64,000 nucleotides of DNA, from contig JASFXZ010000018.1 in NCBI GenBank assembly GCA_032209605.1, positions 6,265,904-6,329,903 of the forward strand. The letters are read 5' to 3'. The translations under genes and the position numbers were made by a program. The stretch comes from Mactromeris polynyma (taxonomy: Eukaryota; Mollusca; Bivalvia; Venerida; Mactridae). Positions 60,855 to 64,000 of the stretch are shown here, piece after piece. The notes under the pieces were generated by a model, which saw only the letters and a program-made list of their open reading frames with translations, had not been told where the DNA came from and searched no databases. The first letter of the stretch is position 1. Each line of letters opens with the position of its first letter.

Positions 60855-61020
60855 ACTGCTTCGTTGGTTAATAACCAGTACTCGCGCCAATTCTGGGAGT
60901 AAGAACATAAGGTGATCAAACCCCGCTGAAAAGGCCCTTCAGAAGTCTCGAACAAATAACCTTCAGATCAGAAGTTCCAGGTTCTCCCTCCCCTGGACCA
61001 CTACGCCTCCTGCATTATCT
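60855..61020 (-). mobile_element. Arg-type SINE, minus strand, damaged
   Basis: On the minus strand it reads 'aggaggcgtagtggtccagg' and later 'ggcgcgagtactggttatt', matching head and tail of the SINE at 19090. The B-box area is rearranged ('ttgttcgagac'). Confidence 0.6.
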
Positions 61021-61734
61021 AATCAGCAATAGGCAATATCTCGAGCATGGGTAAGCTATTTTATTTATGAAAACATTGGAATTCAAACATATGCATCATG
61101 CATGTAATTATGAAAGTATTCTAAACACATTTGATCAAATGAAAACGCCTTTAGCATAACGAAGAAATAAATGGTCGATGTGTTTTGTGGAGTACACACA
61201 TTTGCTTATGAAAAATATCGCAGTACATCAGAAACGCATTAAGGTACGAATTATTGAGTTTTAAAGCCCATTAAAGCTAATTAGAATTTTCGGGGACCAA
61301 TATTTAAACTTGAGTTTTCAATGGTAATTATGCATTACTTGAACAAAAAATATCATGTAAACTGAACATTTTCTATGTAGTATCATATGACGCTGCAAGT
61401 TTTAAAAGAATATGTTAATTTCATGGCGGTATGTCAATTTACATTTGTTATGCATATAAACATAGAAGATGGGTACGCGTAGTTCAGTGCATTCATGAGC
61501 ACTCATTTAATCATTCGAACAACAAGCCTGCATGACGCCACAATAAAGACGTTATATAACATCATTTGGACGACTGATGGATAGGATAATCTTGCTCAAA
61601 AAGTTTCGTTTCGTGTACTCTGTCTTTGGTATCAGTTATGAAACAATGTATAACATCTTCAGTGCTCCCTCTCCATATCTGATGTCTGGGTTACTAATCA
61701 TTACTCCCGCAAAATTCAAGGATTTTGAAGTCCG
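61021..61734. other. Right flank, non-coding
   Basis: AT-rich. The frame at 61577-61828 runs into SINE-like and foldback sequence and is not supported. Confidence 0.4.
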
Positions 61735-61795
61735 TTATACGCAGTGCTCGAACCCACGTACTTCGGAGTCCAGCACTCATCTACGAAAGCCCAAT
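61735..61795 (-). mobile_element. tRNA-like SINE head, minus strand
   Basis: Minus strand: 'gatgagtgctggactccgaa' and B box 'gggttcgagca'. Only the head is recognisable. Confidence 0.45.
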
Positions 61796-62018
61796 TGTGA
61801 CATTCACACTTTATTATTTCTCTCTTAGGAAATTTCAAGATTTCAACTCCAAGAATTCAAAATCTTGAAAACATTGAATTCGGGAAGTTGAAATTGTGAA
61901 TTCGGGAAGCTGAGCTGAAATAACGAATTCATAATTATGAAGTCTTGAAGTTAAAATCTCGAATTCGAGACTTTCCTACGAGAGAAACGATGAAGTGTAA
62001 AATGTCACCACCGGTCTT
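61796..62018. mobile_element. Foldback element, about 220 bp
   Basis: The left arm begins 'ttgtgacattcacacttt' and has 'tttctctcttaggaaa'. The right arm, reversed, reads 'tggtgacattttacactt' and 'tttctctcgtaggaaa'. The centre repeats 'gaattcgggaag' twice and related 'attcaaaatcttgaa' pieces. Non-coding, family unknown. Confidence 0.65.
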
Positions 62019-64000
62019 CCGTACTCCACCACTCGAATACTCTGTCTGCCAAAATAAGTGGTGTCCAGTCATTTGTGACGTGGGTTTGTTGTCCTTCTGA
62101 TGCTGCTGTAATTCTGACCTTGCAACCATTCTCATTCTGGACAGCGCACAAATGATGACCAGCCATTTTATCAGGTTTATGGAGTATGTATCCTTATTTC
62201 TATGAATGGAAATAAGAACAGTGATACATGTATTCAAACTCTTGATCAAAATATGTGGTCTGCATGAGCTAGATATTATGCAAATCACAATTGGATCTTC
62301 AGGAAGACAATGACCTATGTCATGGCTCAAAACTAGCAAATAATTGGAAGCCTGATAACAATATTAAAATTTCATGCTCGTCATCCGTAAATCCCAAACT
62401 TAATAAATTAAAAAATGTATGATGGGAGCTTAAACTATTGACATAAAAAATCCTAACCGAAATACAACCGAAGGGTAATTTTCAAGGAGTGGTGCTGGAT
62501 ACCTGAGAGTCTACTTCTTAACACTACATTTGTACTTACAGTCGCTATGTTACAGTATTCTTGTCAGATTTGACATAGTTAGAAAGCTCATACTTTCTGT
62601 TTCAATATATTAGTAACAACTGGTAAGTCTACAACTTGCTTTGTTAAAAAACGTCAATGGAATATGCCTGGAATTATCATATTAAAAACTGACATGACGT
62701 TGGAAAGCTACTTTTTTCCAGAAGTGGCGCAAGAATAACTGGTAAGTAAATCGGTTAAAAAATAGTTCAACTGCATAACATGCTCAATACTGGTAATAAT
62801 CTTTACTGCGCAATTAAATTAGGTAAACCGCCGCATATGGGTAAAACATGATCAAAAACGGCGTACACCCGATGAAACTTAAGTAAAATCAGATTAAACT
62901 AATTAGTAACATTAAAATTGATAACACTCCACGGGCGTTGCTATGTGTCATTTTTGTGAGAAAAAGTGTGCTTGTTGTTTATGACGTATATATACGACAT
63001 AAGACATTGTACAGAGAAATGTAAATATATAAATATTCATGAAATGTAGGGGCGTGTCTGTTACAAAAGATTGTTGGGACTTCCCAATTTCAATGCATAC
63101 TTTTAGCTCAAGTCATGAAATCGTGAATTATAAAATAATGAACGCCCGACATCACGTATTCGGATAAAACGATTTTACTTTTAAGGTTTTAGGATATAAA
63201 ATGACATTCATGTGTATATAGAATCAAAAGTCTTACGCAGTTTATCGAATTACTTACTATAGTTTTGTTATACGAGCGTGTGTATCACTTTGAAAGTAAA
63301 CTGATAGAAATGTGTAATTCCTGTTGTTTCTGGGAGGACTCTACGTTATTATTGTAGTAAAACGCATCATTTTCGTACACAAATAAACATACACAACGAT
63401 AGCTCCGCAATCTAAAATTAATAATCACTTGTATGTGATTGAGGGATTCTAAGGTTTGACTTACAACTGAACAATTGCTGATGCTGGTTAGCTTTAAAAA
63501 CAGACTTGTCCGTGACTAACTTAAACTCGGCAACTGTTGGTAGCCCGATTCAGCATTAGACTAGTCAGGGACGTCGGGCTAGTGGATTTCTAAAGCTCTG
63601 ACGAAATTTCTTGTATTCATTCAGTATTCTGTCAAACCCAACGATGGATGAGTATGATATAAATACCAAGTGCTGATCACTTTATAGGAAGAGGCCAACA
63701 TGTAATGTTTTAGTAACAGTTAGTTAGTGAAACAGCGCATCAAGTGCTGTATAGTTATGCATATACTGTCAATGAAACAGGAAGTTGGTGTATATCAAAC
63801 CTAATTATATTTTAATTATTTGGTCGGAGCGCATATCGTGACTGACCTTTTGACTCGGACACAAACTTGGATATTCAATATTAAAATGAGTTATTCAAAA
63901 TCATAATCTGAATTCCATGGACCACTAGTTTAACGCCCAGTTCTGCACAGCTTATGCATTTACATATGAATGGATTTGTAACTGTTTAACTATACCGTAC
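62019..64000. other. Right flank, no supported gene
   Basis: The 134-codon frame at 61935-62339 (-) runs through the foldback arm. Its N-terminal part has no recognisable domain. The remainder to the end is AT-rich with no structure I can support. A near-palindromic 'tatgacgtatatatacgaca' lies at about 62980-63001. Confidence 0.4.

Noticed and set aside
61935..62339. 134-codon minus-strand frame
   Set aside because: Its C-terminal half is an arm of the foldback element and no domain or splice context is visible.

Overview
This window looks like nuclear DNA of an invertebrate animal, most probably a bivalve mollusc. It is AT-rich, its coding sequence is split into small exons with GT-AG splice sites, and there are no operons. 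It is full of tRNA-derived SINEs, short inverted-repeat transposons and minisatellites. A long diverged repeat of phrases such as 'gtgacctagtttttgactcc' and 'acaagagggccaatatcgcc' is of a kind I associate with bivalve genomes. The species cannot be named from the sequence alone.

The dominant structure is a direct tandem duplication of about 28 kb. Copy 1 spans about 3263-31886 and copy 2 about 31887-59818. Unique flanks lie at 1-3262 and 59822-64000. The junction shares the 3-bp microhomology GAC with both unit ends. The copies are a mosaic: the first ~8 kb differ by several percent with small indels, the next ~5 kb are almost identical, a ~3 kb stretch diverges again, and the last ~12 kb look identical by eye. 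Copy 2 lacks a 573-bp block (19096-19668 in copy 1) and two units of a 67-bp minisatellite. An older, much more diverged copy of the unit's left edge lies at about 1309-1830.

Each unit carries the same two genes, arranged tail to tail. The first, on the + strand, is the 3' part of a small cysteine-rich protein gene (6099-8170 and 34744-36807). Its two exons each encode one six-cysteine module of pattern C-C-CC-C-C. The 5' exon with the expected signal peptide was not found. The second, on the - strand, is an 11-exon model (24114-14620 and 52046-43272), about 613 residues from the first Met. It encodes an N-terminal membrane anchor, a Thr/Pro/Ser-rich mucin-like stretch, an RIRR site, a partial EGF motif, a SEA-like domain, a six-cysteine EGF domain, a second membrane segment and a cytoplasmic tail with short repeats. 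The EGF-SEA-EGF-TM order is that of transmembrane mucins. All splice phases agree. Among the coding exons compared, the only differences between copies are synonymous.

The rest is introns and intergenic DNA. It holds two families of TA-flanked MITEs, a hAT-type MITE with a perfect 8-bp target duplication, several SINE families, and minisatellites with 14-, 50-, 53- and 67-bp units. The 50-bp array grew out of an internal segment of a dispersed repeat that also occurs at 2196-2470. The right flank has only SINE pieces and a foldback element. I found no rRNA, no convincing functional tRNA, no CRISPR array and nothing bacterial.
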